Positions 10,793-22,701 of a stretch of DNA of 64,000 nucleotides are shown here, one piece after another (position 1 is the stretch's first letter; every line of letters begins with the position of its first letter). This stretch comes from Lobosporangium transversale. Its lineage: Eukaryota; Mortierellomycota; Mortierellomycetes; Mortierellales; Mortierellaceae. Both the position numbers and the translations under genes were made by a program. Location of the stretch: the NCBI RefSeq assembly GCF_002105155.1, contig NW_019028984.1, forward strand, positions 558,001 through 622,000, written 5' to 3'. The notes under the pieces were generated by a model. That model was not told the origin of the DNA and did no database searches. It saw only the letters and a list, made by a program, of their open reading frames with translations.

Positions 10793-12649
10793 AAGGGGGG
10801 GAAATATATAGTAACAAGCCCTTGCTCTTTTGTTTTTTTTTTTAGGGAATACTATTTTTCAGTAGAAAACCTTTGCAAGGATATCTACTTGCGCAAACAG
10901 ATGGATGACGAGGGATACGTGCCTCTTCCGTTTGTTGCCAATTTTAACCGTATCCGATACCTGACTACAGATCTTGCCCTGATCAAAGATGCTCTCAAGT
11001 CTAGCAAAGAAATTGATATGCATGGAGATAAAATCCGCAGACGTGGTGATTGGGCCACTTGGGTGTTCCCCAAAGAAGAAAATACTGCGTCATCTCCAGC
11101 ACGCCATCATTCCTGCGTACCACCCCTGAAGTCCCTTCATCCCGTATCGATCTCTTCACCCATGCCAACCGAACGTACGCCCGCTGATGGTGGGCAAGAT
11201 GAATGGCATACCCAACATATCAAGACCAGGAAGCGTGGCTCGTCTATTAGCACGTCAAGCCCTAATCTTCATCAGGCCAAGCCGCAGGAGCCGGGAACCA
11301 ACTCAAATGAAGATGACCAAGTCTTCCAATTTGATGACGATGATATTCCCCTGGGAAGCACAAGGTCCGGTACCGTCCAGAAATACTACGTTAGCGATGA
11401 TGAAGACGATGATGACGAATTTGATGACGACACTGTTGCCAAGATCCTGATTGTTACCCAGAAGAAGCGCGACAGGTCGCATGGATCATACGAGCGCAAG
11501 GCTATGAATGATGATATCAACGAAATGATTAATGAAGGTCTGTATTTTTATGAGCATGATCTTCAACAGAGCAAGCATGGTAATAGTAGCAACCGTCGCC
11601 CCAATGTTGGTCCTCAATTGAACAAGAAGGTTGAAACTATCTCAGAAGAACAATTCGCTGCCCTTACAGGGTCACAACCCCGTCATAGTGACACCCTGAG
11701 CTCCATTCCCAACACTCAAGCTACTAGTACTACTAGCGCCTCAAGTGTCACTGATCGAACTTCAACCCCTACACAGAATAACGGCCAGAACGATACTCGG
11801 GGAGGCAAGAGTAAAGGCAAGAAGGATCAAACCAACCGAGCTCCTCGATTCTACCCTCTAAAGGATGATAAAAGTAGTAAAGAGTTGAAACCAGATTCAC
11901 GCACGCACCATGCCCAAGATGCTGTCGGATGGGTCCTAGGTGACCAACCTTTCCTTCCCACGGATCTACCTCCAGGCTCTTTCAGTAACTCTCCTGCAGG
12001 GCCATCTATGGGGTCTCATATGGATTCCCCGAGCCTTTCCACATCAATGGAGGCTCCACATTCTTTCCCTGCGTTCCAGCACCCATCACACGAGCTCCTT
12101 CACCAGAACGGTTTCATTCAGCATAAATACTACAAATACCACTATAAGGCGCTGAAAGAACGCAGGCGTCAAGGCATTGGACACTCACAAGAAATGAACA
12201 CGTTATTCCGATTCTGGTCGCATTTTTTGCGTGACAACTATAACCGCAGGATGTATGCAGAATTTAAACGATTGGCAGTGGAGGATGCGAATTCCAATTA
12301 CAGATACGGATTAGAGTGCCTATTCCGATTTTATTCTTATGGGTTAGAAAAGAAATTTCGTCAGGATCTGTTCCTGGACTTTGAGGCATTAACGTATGCA
12401 GATTACCAAAATGGCCATATGTATGGACTGGAAAAGTTCTGGGCGTACTTGTTCTTTAGAAAGGACAAAGCCCGCCGAAAGCTGGATGTGATGGCGGAGC
12501 TCAAGCCATTGTTGGAGCAGTTCAAGACAATTGATGATTTCAAGAACGTGCAAGCAAACAACAGCAACCACAATCCTCCTAACAACAACTATGTGGTGCC
12601 AACACATGGACCTACAGATGGACACAGTGCACATGCACACAGACTCTAA
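8959..12649 (+). CDS. LARP1: La-related protein, LARP1 type (La motif plus DM15 region)
   Basis: The exons 8959-9469, 9943-10515, 10624-10750 and 10846-12649 join in frame to 1004 residues. The N-terminus is low complexity, very rich in His and Gln (about residues 60-110). A La motif follows at about 388-483 ([33 protein letters not shown] and a W-x-x-W end). A long acidic and Ser/Thr-rich linker leads to a DM15 region at about 828-945 with three helical repeats ([65 protein letters not shown]). In animals LARP1 binds mRNA 5' ends (TOP mRNAs, cap contact through DM15) and links TOR signalling to translation. An additional small exon at about 9525-9579 is also frame-compatible but has a weak donor (gttttt), so I left it out. 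Introns carry T runs. Confidence 0.92.
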
Positions 12650-12683
12650 TACTGCCACTGTTCACCAGTCGATATTAATGAAT

Positions 12684-12715
<32 letters not shown>

Positions 12716-13196
12716 ACTTTTCAATTGTAGAGTATTTAATCATTTTCGACAATTTACTACAATCTTTCAACATTAAAATATACGGAAAGAGCCGTTTATA
12801 TATATAAAAAAGTATATTGATCTATATGCTGCGACATGTGCAGAGACCAGCGATACCCTTGTGGCGGCGCGATCGTTTCTTCTGAACAAAACGCGAGAAA
12901 ATGAGCTAATGTGGTGTCTGCGTCACGTCTAAATAAGGAAACGATAGAAAAGATCTAATGCAAAGTACCAAGGAGTCATGTGGACAGGAGCCCATTGGAT
13001 ATTCATAGCTTGATGAGCATACGTTTATACGTTAGTGTCTAAAGGAAGGAAAGGATGTAATATCGCATGAGGGCATGGATGAGATAAATTTGTGCCCAGG
13101 TCTATTACGCGTTCTTTGTTTTCTTTGTTCTCTCTTTATCGCTTTTTCTTTCACACACTTTTTTTTTCTCCATAATTCCACATTGTTCATTTAACA
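12650..13196. other. Intergenic, LARP1 end to aminopeptidase start
   Basis: A T run at about 12685-12714 follows the LARP1 stop. The last 100 bp before 13197 is pyrimidine-rich (gttctttgttttctttgttc), a likely core promoter for the aminopeptidase. No coding frame was seen. Confidence 0.5.
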
Positions 13197-14341
13197 ATGA
13201 AGTTTCAATCGCTCATGCTCATCTCGCTGGCCAGTGTCGCATTGGCTTCTCCTGCATGGTGGGAGCAGTGGACTGTCAATCGACACAAGACTGTCGCTGA
13301 TAACGGTTATGGCAATGACGACAGACGTCTTGTCCAGACTGCTGCTGACCAGGCTCCATTCTGGACAACTGAGCATGAACGTCTTTTAATGTTCCGCAAA
13401 AAAATCAAGTTTATGGATATTACTGATCACCAAGATCTTGGTACCTCGCGTCTCTTTACCATGGGCAAAAAACGTAGGCATTTTTTTTTCTTTTTTTTTT
13501 CTTTTTTTTTTCTTTTGTGCAAGATATTCTCTCTTCAAACGTCGATTGGCGAGGCACTCGGCACTAACCGACAAACAACCCCTCCCCCAATATTTTTTTT
13601 TTCCGTCATTTTGCCAATCAATAGCTCTTCCAAAAGAGGCTGTTCACCAAGAGGAGTTCGCTAAATACGTTGACCATTTATCAACAGCCAATATGGAGGT
13701 TGCATTAACTAAATTTACAGAGTTCCACACTCGCTACTATAAGAGTGAGACTGGCTTCCAGTCTGCCAAGTGGCTATACAAGCAGATCAGTGATCTCATC
13801 GAGGAAACTGACGCCGACTCGGATGTTAGTCTCCGTAAGTTTGACCACGACTGGAAACAATTCTCAATCATTGGTAAGTCCAGCCGATTTCTATCATCTT
13901 TGTTGAAAAATATTGTACACTGTTTTGCATTTCATTGAGGCTCATGCCATACTGTGTACAATATGATTTGATAGCTCGCTTCGAGGGTAAGAACGAGTCA
14001 TTATCGAACGAGCCAGTCATTGTGGGTGCACATCAGGACTCTGTCAACATGTGGCTTCCTATGCTTCGCTCACCTGGTGCTGATGACGATGGATCTGGCA
14101 CTGTAACCACCTTGGAAGTCTTCCGTGCTCTCATCAACATTGGCTTCCACCCTGCACGCCCTGTTGAGTTCCATTGGTACTCTGCTGAAGAGGCTGGACT
14201 TTTGGGTTCACAGGCTGTCGCCAAGAGCTACGAGAAGAAGGGTGTTGACGTTCTTGCTATGATTCAGGTGAGATACCCGATTATTATTTTAATGGAATTG
14301 GTGCATTTGAAGATTATTTTTTCCCCTAATAAATACTAATG

Positions 14342-14373
<32 letters not shown>

Positions 14374-14729
14374 GTAGAATGACATGACTGGATACGTTGG
14401 ATCCAAGTTTGCTGAATCGTATGGAATCGTTGTTGACCATGTCGATCCAGAGTTGACTCAGCTCGTGAGCGTAAGTGGAAGCGAAGAAGCAAGGGCAAGG
14501 ATTGAACCTTTTTTTTCTTGTATTAGGACATTATTGAGTACTGATCATCACTGTTTTGGTATTAAAAAAAAAAAAAAAAAAAAAAAAAATTTAGGTCTAT
14601 GCTAAAGAGTATGGAGATATCCCAGTTCGTGAGACCAAGTGCGGTTATGCCTGTAAGCTCTTGCTACATGTTGTGAATGTTAGAAATAAAAACAATGTCA
14701 AATGTGATCAGCATCTAATCGTCTACACT

Positions 14730-14761
<32 letters not shown>

Positions 14762-15062
14762 CTTTCAGGTTCTGATCATGCTTCATGGGCGAAGGCAGGA
14801 TACCGATCTGCTTTTGCAATTGAAGGAGAGTTCTCTGATAACAGTACGTGTGTTTTACAATGTTGAGATGTTGATAAGAATGTTGCGAAATCAGAGATTA
14901 AAAAACTAAACTGGCATTTTATTTTGTGTATCAATAGGTCCATACATCCATACAGCAAACGATGATTTGTCACACATTAATTTTGACCACATGTTGCAGT
15001 TTGCTAAACTGACTCTTGGATTCACAGTTGAACTTGGACATTTCAAGGGCGGGGAGAACTGA
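13197..15062 (+). CDS. Secreted leucine aminopeptidase (peptidase family M28)
   Basis: Seven exons (13197-13473, 13625-13873, 13975-14267, 14378-14470, 14595-14652, 14769-14843, 14938-15062) give 389 residues. A signal peptide covers about residues 1-17 ([17 protein letters not shown]), and a propeptide-like region follows. The co-catalytic zinc site of family M28 is complete: His195 in GAHQDS, the bridging Asp in GADDDGSGT (about 212), the Glu pair in [11 protein letters not shown] (about 247-248), Asp in QNDMTGY, and His353 in [10 protein letters not shown] Cys pair (KCGYA, CSDHASW) probably forms the usual disulfide. The family removes N-terminal residues, preferring Leu, from peptides outside the cell. 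Introns 3-5 contain T or A runs of 25-29 nt, and intron 4 ends as a 29 nt A run followed by tttag. It is followed in the same direction by an aspartic protease, a plausible partner in extracellular protein digestion. Confidence 0.95.
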
Positions 15063-15691
15063 AAGTCAAAGTACCAGAGTACCAGAAGTGCAAGTAGAAG
15101 TAGATAACATTCCCGTGTCATGTTCACCTGTTTATTATATGGTTACATGAATAAATGAATCAGCAACACAGCCTGATGAAAAAGCATGCCACAAAAACAA
15201 CTGGATATGCAAATGTATATTTATCGTTTATGTATTTGATTAAATGTCTGCCCCTGTAATTCTTGTCGTGTGTGTCAGCGTCATTCATTCATTTCTCCAG
15301 AGGAAAAAGACAACAAGAACGTTTGCCATCAGCCGTCATCAATCTTTCATCATTCATTCCTCCACGACAACCATCATACACGACCATCATCTCTCTTTCC
15401 CTCCTCCTCTCTCTTTCTCCCTCTTTCTCTTATTTCTCTTTCTCTCCCCTCTCTTGGGACTCGCTTCACTCCAAGTGCCTTGGCGGCTCAATTCATCACA
15501 TCTAAAACACTCCTTCTACTTGATCTCGCCTCTCTCTCTCTCTCTCTCTCTCGCTCCCTCCCTCTCTTCCTCTATTCTTGATCATTTCATTCATTCGTCC
15601 GCTCATTCATCAACTCATTTATCAACTCATTAATCTATTCATTTTTTCGTTTATTTGTTCATTTATTCATTTGTTCACTCACCCATTCATC
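15063..15691. other. Promoter region of the aspartic protease, strongly pyrimidine-rich
   Basis: An aataaat motif near 15150 may end the aminopeptidase mRNA. From about 15380 to 15690 the upper strand is almost pure C and T, including (CT)n at 15530-15551 and many ttcatt units. Such CT blocks upstream of an ATG are a common core-promoter feature in filamentous fungi. The short frames here are by-products of the composition. Confidence 0.55.
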
Positions 15692-18381
15692 ATGAAACGA
15701 CCCAGTTGTAGCCGGTGCTATTGTTTGCTACTGCTTATGGCATTGATTCCTATAGCTGCTACTGCCAAACTGCACAGGTATAATAAATGATTCTCTCTTT
15801 CACACACTCTTGTGTGCGCACTCCCACTTTCTTTCTCTCTTGCACCTGTGCTTGGCTATTATTACTACTATCATTCCTATCAGCATCGCCTATTCCTGTT
15901 TTCTTATTCTTTAGATGTGTTTGTGTCATGTCGGTCATTTATTTATTTTTATTTTATCATTCCCGTGTCTGAATTGTGTTATTTGTGTTTATAATTAGAA
16001 TATCTGTCCAACAGCGCCCCGGGTCAAGTCCGAGGCCTACACGAGAACTGCGCGCCCATCACGAGTCCCGTGTAGCCTTTATGTCCAAATTACACACTCT
16101 CAACATTCTTCGTAACAACACTAATAGCCAGGACTCTCTCCTTAATTCTACCACTGCCACTACAACAACAACTTTCACTGCAACAGCAACGACTATCCCT
16201 TCTACTTCAGCACCCTCAGAGAAGCGACATGAATTTACAGTCACTAATGTAACACAACTAGACTCTGATGAGAACGATACCATTGATATCGACCCCATCT
16301 CCAATCTCGATCGAATTGAACAAGAACTGCAGGAACTTGAGCAGGAACAGAAGAAACATGATGATATTCACAAGCGAGCCTATGTCGGCGTAGCGCCTGT
16401 ACGAGGGAATTCTCTTGACACACAATGGGTTGCAGCCATGATGATCGGATCTCCTAAACAAGAGTTCTCTGTCGTTTTTGATACAGGCAGCAGCGACCTT
16501 TGGGTCTCCTCCACAAGTTGCCAGTCCACTATTTGTACAGCTCTTCGGCGATTTAATCCCACACGATCAAGGTAAATTGTTAACTACTCACGGTTTCTAC
16601 TGCCACCTTTTTTTTTTTTTTTTTTTTTTGTCTTTTTTTTTCTTTAAAAAAAAAAAAAAAAAAAAAAGCATGCTAGGATTTGGACGAGATAAGAGCAAAT
16701 GAGGGGTATACGATCTGGCATGCATGGATGAAGAATGCAGGACACGCACAGGAAAACAAAGGAAATCAGGGCTGATTGGGCTAAACTGAACAAATCCATG
16801 GAGCAACAAAAAAAAACTTAATCAGCTGATAAGCGCACACCCAATTGCCAATATCGATGTCTTATACTTTTACCCATACTGTTATGCATCTGCACATGCA
16901 CAAACATATAAAAAAGAGAGATCAAAATACCAGTTGGGCTGTTTTGTGGCGAAAACTCTACTGGATCTGTTTTTGTGAGCGATTATATGTAGAAAATACC
17001 TGAACAGACATGGGCGCAATCCGGTTTCTCAAAAAAAAAAAAAAAAAAAAAAAAGCCTAAGCAAAGCGATAGTCTGAACTTCAATTTGACACCATTCATG
17101 ATTCACGGCTAGCACAAAAATATGAATCCCTGTTGGCTAATATATATCGTTTTTCCTCTTTTCCTGTAACTTAAACCAACAACAGCACATTTCGTCAGGA
17201 TGGGCGTACATGGTCAATTAACTATGCTGATAGCTCTTGGGTCACAGGCGTATTGGGCGTAGACGACATCACTGTGGCGGGCATCACTGTCACCCATCAG
17301 ACATTTGGCTTAGCCTCGGTCAATACAGGGTCAACCGCTGCTACAGGCGTCGATGGCATTATGGGCTTAGGTTTTGATACAAACACTGAGATTGGTGGTA
17401 GGTCTTATCGCAAAGGGCACACTATTTACGGCGATAAGGGACATAATCGTGTCATGTATCTGCTTCAAGGGAATAGCATTTATTTTTTTTTTTCCTTCTT
17501 TATTCTCCTACTTCTAGATGTGAAAACACCGGTGACTAACATGTTAGAGCAAAATCAGATTGATCAGGCCATCGTCTCAGTCTGGCTCAATAAGGCTTCA
17601 GATCAGGACGCGAGCTTATCAGATGGAGGCCAGTTCATTTTTGGTGGCGTAGATCACTCTCTTTTCACAGGGGCAATTACCTATGTTCCCGTGACATCCT
17701 CCAAAGAATGGCAGATCTCTATTGACCGTTTGTTTATTGGGCGCAAGGAACTGACGCTCTCTAATTCAGCTTCGTCAGCGATTGTCGACACAGGATCGTC
17801 CTATATTCTCTTCCCAGACTACCTGGCGACTGCATTCCATCGAGCCATTCCCAACTCTCAATACGATCATAAGCTGGGTTGGTTAATCCCTTGTGCACTT
17901 GCAAACTCGAGAACTGTAGGAGACTTAACATTTGTCATTGGTGCACAAAAGTACAGTGTGCCTCTCTCGGACATTGTCATCGTTAAATCCGAATACAATG
18001 GATACTGCCTTAGTGCTATTGATTCATGGCAAGAACTACCTGGACATGGGTCTCAATCTGTAAGTTAAAATAGTTAATACACATGTACTGTACCAGAGAT
18101 TTTTTTTTTTTTTTTTTTTTTCTTTCCTGACATCTTCCACCATTCCCGTTATCCTATAGGGCATCTTACTTGGGGATTTATTCATCAAGAATCAATATGT
18201 GGTGTACGATTACGAAAAGAGGCAGATTGGATTTGCAACAAAAGTTCATACGGCACCTGGAGGAATTGGACTCAATGCAAAAGGGACGGCTGGAATGGGT
18301 TGGAAAGGCTTGATCGAGAATGGTCGTGCAAGATCCTTGGCCCTTGTTATCTTGACCACACTTGTAGCATCATCATTTTAA
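15692..18381 (+). CDS. Pepsin-like aspartic protease, probably GPI-anchored (yapsin type)
   Basis: Five exons (15692-15777, 15999-16571, 17186-17397, 17518-18059, 18160-18381) join to 544 residues. Exon 1 is a signal peptide (CYCLLLLMALIPIAATA). A long propeptide containing Thr- and Glu/Gln-rich stretches precedes the mature enzyme. Both catalytic motifs are present: DTGSSDLWVSS (Asp190) and IVDTGSSYILFP (Asp381). The flap Tyr lies in INYADSSWVTG, and the family end motif is ILLGDLFIKNQYVVYD. The C-terminus has a Gly-rich spacer and a hydrophobic tail (SLALVILTTLVASSF), which suggests GPI anchoring to membrane or wall. Family A1 cleaves peptide bonds at acidic pH. Intron 2 is unusually long (614 bp, 16572-17185) and holds a T-run/A-run foldback and a second A run; the other introns are 100-221 bp. 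Confidence 0.94.
16608..16667 (+). repeat. T-run/A-run foldback in aspartic protease intron 2
   Basis: A long T tract with two short interruptions is followed directly by about 23 A. The transcript could fold into an A-U hairpin of roughly 20 pairs. Confidence 0.75.
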
Positions 18382-19964
18382 AAAAATCTGTGGCATAATC
18401 TAATATTTAGCGTATACTATTATCATAAGCATAAATAATAATATTTTAATACAATAATATCGAATTAAATAAATCTGCCCCATGCGTATTGTCAGCTCAA
18501 TAGATTGGATGAAAGAATAAATTCTCTCTCCTCCCTCATACGGCCTCAGATTTTTTTCAAAAGGTGCCTTCGTACATCATCAGGATCTGTAGAATCAGCC
18601 CAGTCAAAGTGAGTGATGATGAACATACAAGCAACGTACGAATTAAAAATAAAAATAAAATAAAATAAAAAGGAGGAAGTGTAGGTAGTAAAAAGATGGA
18701 TTTGACGAGAACAAGGGAGGAAGAGGGGGGGAACATTATAGAACATTATATGAAATAGTTACTACAAATGTCTTTGACATGCTTTTGACCGCACAGGAGG
18801 AACATGGATACGCCCAAACTTTTTAAACACAGGTTTTTAATCAAGACCCATGAAAGAAAAGCGTTCGGGGAGAGACATGCGGCCATCTTTGTTTGCAAAA
18901 GGCCCGAGAGGTATATAGTTTGTGGATATTGCATGATCATGCACCGTTTGTTGATGACGATGCCCTCTGTTTTACTGTTTGATCCGCCGCATAGCTTGGA
19001 ACATGACTATGATGATTCTGGACGATGGACATCGATGTAAAGGATATGAAAGGATTCTACAGGCCAAGCAACTTTTCTTGATTTTATGGACTAAACTTAG
19101 ACTTTTATTGATATTGTTTGGTGAAGACTCAAGCATTGCATTTACTGAACTTTTTTTTTTTTTTTTTTTTTTTCCTCCGCTGGTGCATGTACTTTTTCTC
19201 AAAAGAATACTCGTCAATGGTCAATGGTCAGAGATACATTTTGATAAGCCTACAGAGAAGAGAAGAGACCAACGAGCACCCTTCATTTCTTTGTTGTCCA
19301 TGCATATGCATACTTGTGCTGCTTCCTTTAGACTTGTGCGATTGGTATAAGAGTGAACTTTATGAGAGAATAAACTTTTCCTGTATCAATACTCTAGCGA
19401 GCCTTGCATTCACCTTGTTTATTCCCTAACCAATTCTTCAAGAAGGATTCCCTGACTTTGTTTTATAGGAGTTGGAGATTCAGACGCTCGAATATGGCAG
19501 CAATATGTCGTTTGTTTTTTTTTTTTTTTTTTTTTTTTTTTGTTTTACAGCAACCCTTGCATGCAGTTAAAAAATAGACAGTTGTGCATTGTAGGACATT
19601 ATTAATATGGACGGGATTGAGACTTTTTCGCATTGGAAAAGAAAAAAAAAGGAGCAGAAGAGATGAACCAAAGCAAGGGTCCAATGATCATTGAATCCCT
19701 TTTTTTTTAATTCTTCTATCCATCCAAGTCTGAGGATGAGAGTATCATGGACAAGAACCACTCCAAGAATGCTTTATTATTTTTTATGTTTTCGTTGGGT
19801 TCGACTCTTAAGAACGTTTTCCCTATCAATGGTTTATAGATATGAGCGAAGTCTATTTCAACCGTTTCCGTTTCGTTCATCCTATATTCTAGTCATTAGC
19901 AATATCTAATGATGATATAAAGCGCTATAGACGTCTACTATCACCTCATTCTTCTAGTTCTTCA
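18382..19964. other. Intergenic, no convincing gene
   Basis: Polyadenylation-like signals (taaataaat) lie near 18467. T runs occur at about 19150-19172 and 19514-19540. Several short frames on both strands have neither family similarity nor splice context. A non-coding transcript cannot be excluded. Confidence 0.45.
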
Positions 19965-20216
19965 ATGATTTTTTTCTTGCCCATCTCCTCTTTAGTATTG
20001 GTCTTTTTATCGGCAGTTGGAGCCAAAGCATCCTCGAATTCAGCACATACGGTTAGTCACCCCACCCTTTGTTCTTTTCCTGTGCTTGCCTATACTTATT
20101 CTCTGTATACCCATCTTTTGTGTCCATTTTTTTTTTTTTTTTTTTTTTTTTAGACGAATGGCCACACCCCCTACCCTCTATGCCAAAGCCATAGTCCCTT
20201 CATTTCTTTTTTTTAA
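19965..20216 (+). CDS. Possible small secreted protein, two exons
   Basis: The frame starting at 19965 opens with a textbook signal peptide (MIFFLPISSLVLVFLSAVGA, then KASSNS). A donor follows at 20052 (ACG|GTTAGT), and a 26 nt T run leads directly into an acceptor at 20151-20153, the same architecture as introns of well-supported genes here. Joining 19965-20051 to 20154-20216 gives a 49-residue product with a single Cys. A further hydrophobic C-terminal-like segment (YLPTIHATLLALLIL) ends at 20382 after another acceptor (cctgtag at about 20268), so a longer GPI-type product is possible if a donor is used in between. I found no good donor for that. Real status is uncertain. Confidence 0.3.
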
Positions 20217-22701
20217 CTGCTTAACTGACACTTACACTCATATATCCTTTTTTATTCAATCCTGTAGTCTCTCAAGAAACTCCAGAGATTATCCTGCCCA
20301 GTGTCATAAGATTCTAACGATATATTCCACCGTATATCTGCCAACTATACACGCAACATTGCTTGCGCTACTCATTTTATAATCCACGCGTTTATCTTTG
20401 ATCATTCTCTTTCAATAACCCCATTTGTCCTATAAATTTTTCCCTTATCCTTTCGGAACTCTTTAACCTCAGCCCTAGTTGATATCGACTTTTACACTCC
20501 CTCTTCGAGTCGAATTCAATTCCCTTGTACCACGCTCCCTGGCTTGGCTTAATTCTCCATTTCATTTATTCTCTTTACGCCTATTCTACGATATCCGAAT
20601 TTGGCAAAATATTTTATTTTCAGGTCATCTTCCCGCGACGCATTTTATTTATTTATTTATTTTTCTCTCCTCTACTCTGTTGACCATCCCTTTGTGTACT
20701 CCCTGGTTTTTTTTTTTCCTACTTTCCAGTCACTTAGTATATACAACATCCCCTTTTTCTTTGTACTGTAAAGCTTCTTTTCCGCCCTCATTTTTGCCCG
20801 CCTGTTCTTTGTGTGACTTTTTGTCCCAACCAAGAGTATACGAGGCATAACAGTCATTTCCCCGAGGGCAGCATTTCTCTTGGATTATCAGAGTCGCCAC
20901 CTTCACGAGTAGGGGGGGAGGGAGAAGTGATCATGCTGAATAATTTGGATGCAGATGATGACATTTTGCCTACATGTATAACATTGGTCGGCATGGGGGG
21001 TGAAGAGAGATCGATGAGATGTTGTTCCTTGGTGGGACAGAGAAACACACAAACGTAAAACACAGCAAATCATTTGTAATGTGTGTTACATACGGAACAA
21101 TTTAGGAATTCAGGATTTATCGTTCCATTCTTGAATATCAACGCATACAATCCATCGGCATGACCATTCAGTTCGATCCTTCAGAGAAGACAAGCAGTAA
21201 CAGAATAACAAAATAACAGAGCAACAGAGCAGTAGGGCAGAATTAAAGTCGTCTTTGCACTTTGGATTGCATAGAGTACACCCTAGGATTTACGGCCGCT
21301 GATGTTTCTTTTCTTCCCCCCTATTCTATTGATCAATATCCATATTTTATATCCTTCTTTCATTTTCCCTTTCCTCTCATAAAACAGAAAATGCACCACA
21401 AATGGAGTTGTGTGAGTAGGGGGGTGCTGCATACACGCAGTGACAAAAGTGGTCCAAACACCCAACGAACCACATCGTGTTGACAACTTTGTTTCCCTCC
21501 TTTGAAGTGTGCTGGTATGAATGTGCATGCAAGTTTTTTTATTTTTTATTTTTTATTTTATATATTCATTTGTATATTTGTATACATGTATGCTACAGCA
21601 TTCCATGGCTCTGTCTTCTTTGTGTCCTCTGTGCCACATTCACACATCCTTCTCCCTCTTTTTGTTGTCCTGCATGTCTGTGATGCGTTTGTGCGTTGCG
21701 TGTGTATTGCATTTATCGGCCATGGCACATTCTCCATTAGATCGGGACAGGCTCTATTCATTCTGAACAGTTTAAAATACTCTTGACCTTGTTAGTTTGC
21801 ATATGCATAGACCATCCCTTCTTCCCTTTTTCTTTTTTTTTTTTTTTTTTTTTTTTCCTTCGTCTTTCCCTCCCCTTTTCCTATTCAAATAGTGGTCATC
21901 ACACAAAATACCTGCAACGATGCCTTTTATCCATCTATGGTTCACAATCCATGTGAATTTTTTCAGGGGAAAGAAAGAAAGGTTGACGACGTCTCATTGC
22001 TCTATAAAAAGGGCAGGATTTTGTCCATTTTGCTTCTTTTTTTTTTCTTTTCTTTTTCTTCATCACCACCCTCACAGCGAGCCTTCTCTCCGTTTATTTT
22101 TTTTATTTTTTATTTTTTATTTTTTATTTTTTTTTGTTTGTTTGTTTCTCGTTCCTTTTAATTGTACCTTTACCTTCATTCTTCTTTCTAATCTTTTCTC
22201 GCTAGATGTCATAGACAGCTCTAATCGCCTACTTTTTTATTTATATATTTAATATTAATCTTTAACTAATTATCCTTAATCATTAATCCCTAATTTATAT
22301 TTTATTATTTCAATTGTTAACTTTTCATCTATTATCCTTTTTAGAATATACCTAGACTTTTTTCTTTTCTAATAACCTGAACTACCCTATTATTTTACTA
22401 CACTAATTTAATCTTTCTAATAATCTAATCCTCACCTTTACTACCTTATTTTAATTATATTACCACTTAATTTTCCTCTTTTATTTTATTTTATTTTATT
22501 TTATTTTATTTTATATTAATTTAATTTATCCATTATCTATTATCTATTATTATTATTATTATTTCTTAATTTACTTGGAGAGAAGGCTACTATCAACTGT
22601 GATCCTTTTTTCGCACACATCATCTATTTTTTTCGTCTTACTCATTTTACCTATCCTTGAAACCCCCAATTTTCTAGCCGCTACAATACCCGCTTAAAAA
22701 A
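20217..22701. other. Long AT- and pyrimidine-rich region upstream of the kinase
   Basis: This 2.5 kb stretch holds no credible gene. From about 21820 to 22670 it is extremely T-rich, with taaT-, tttta- and tat-type simple repeats (for example ttttattttatt near 22475-22512). It probably contains the 5' region of the kinase gene. Frames of 60-120 codons are poly-Phe/Leu/Ser by-products of the composition. Confidence 0.5.

Noticed and set aside
21160-21190. tRNA-like T-loop sequence (gttcgatcc)
   Set aside because: No matching acceptor stem, anticodon arm or internal A box could be fitted around it.
21892-22252. Poly-Phe/Ser frames in the T-rich region upstream of the kinase
   Set aside because: Direct by-products of T and CT runs; no credible start, domain or splice structure.
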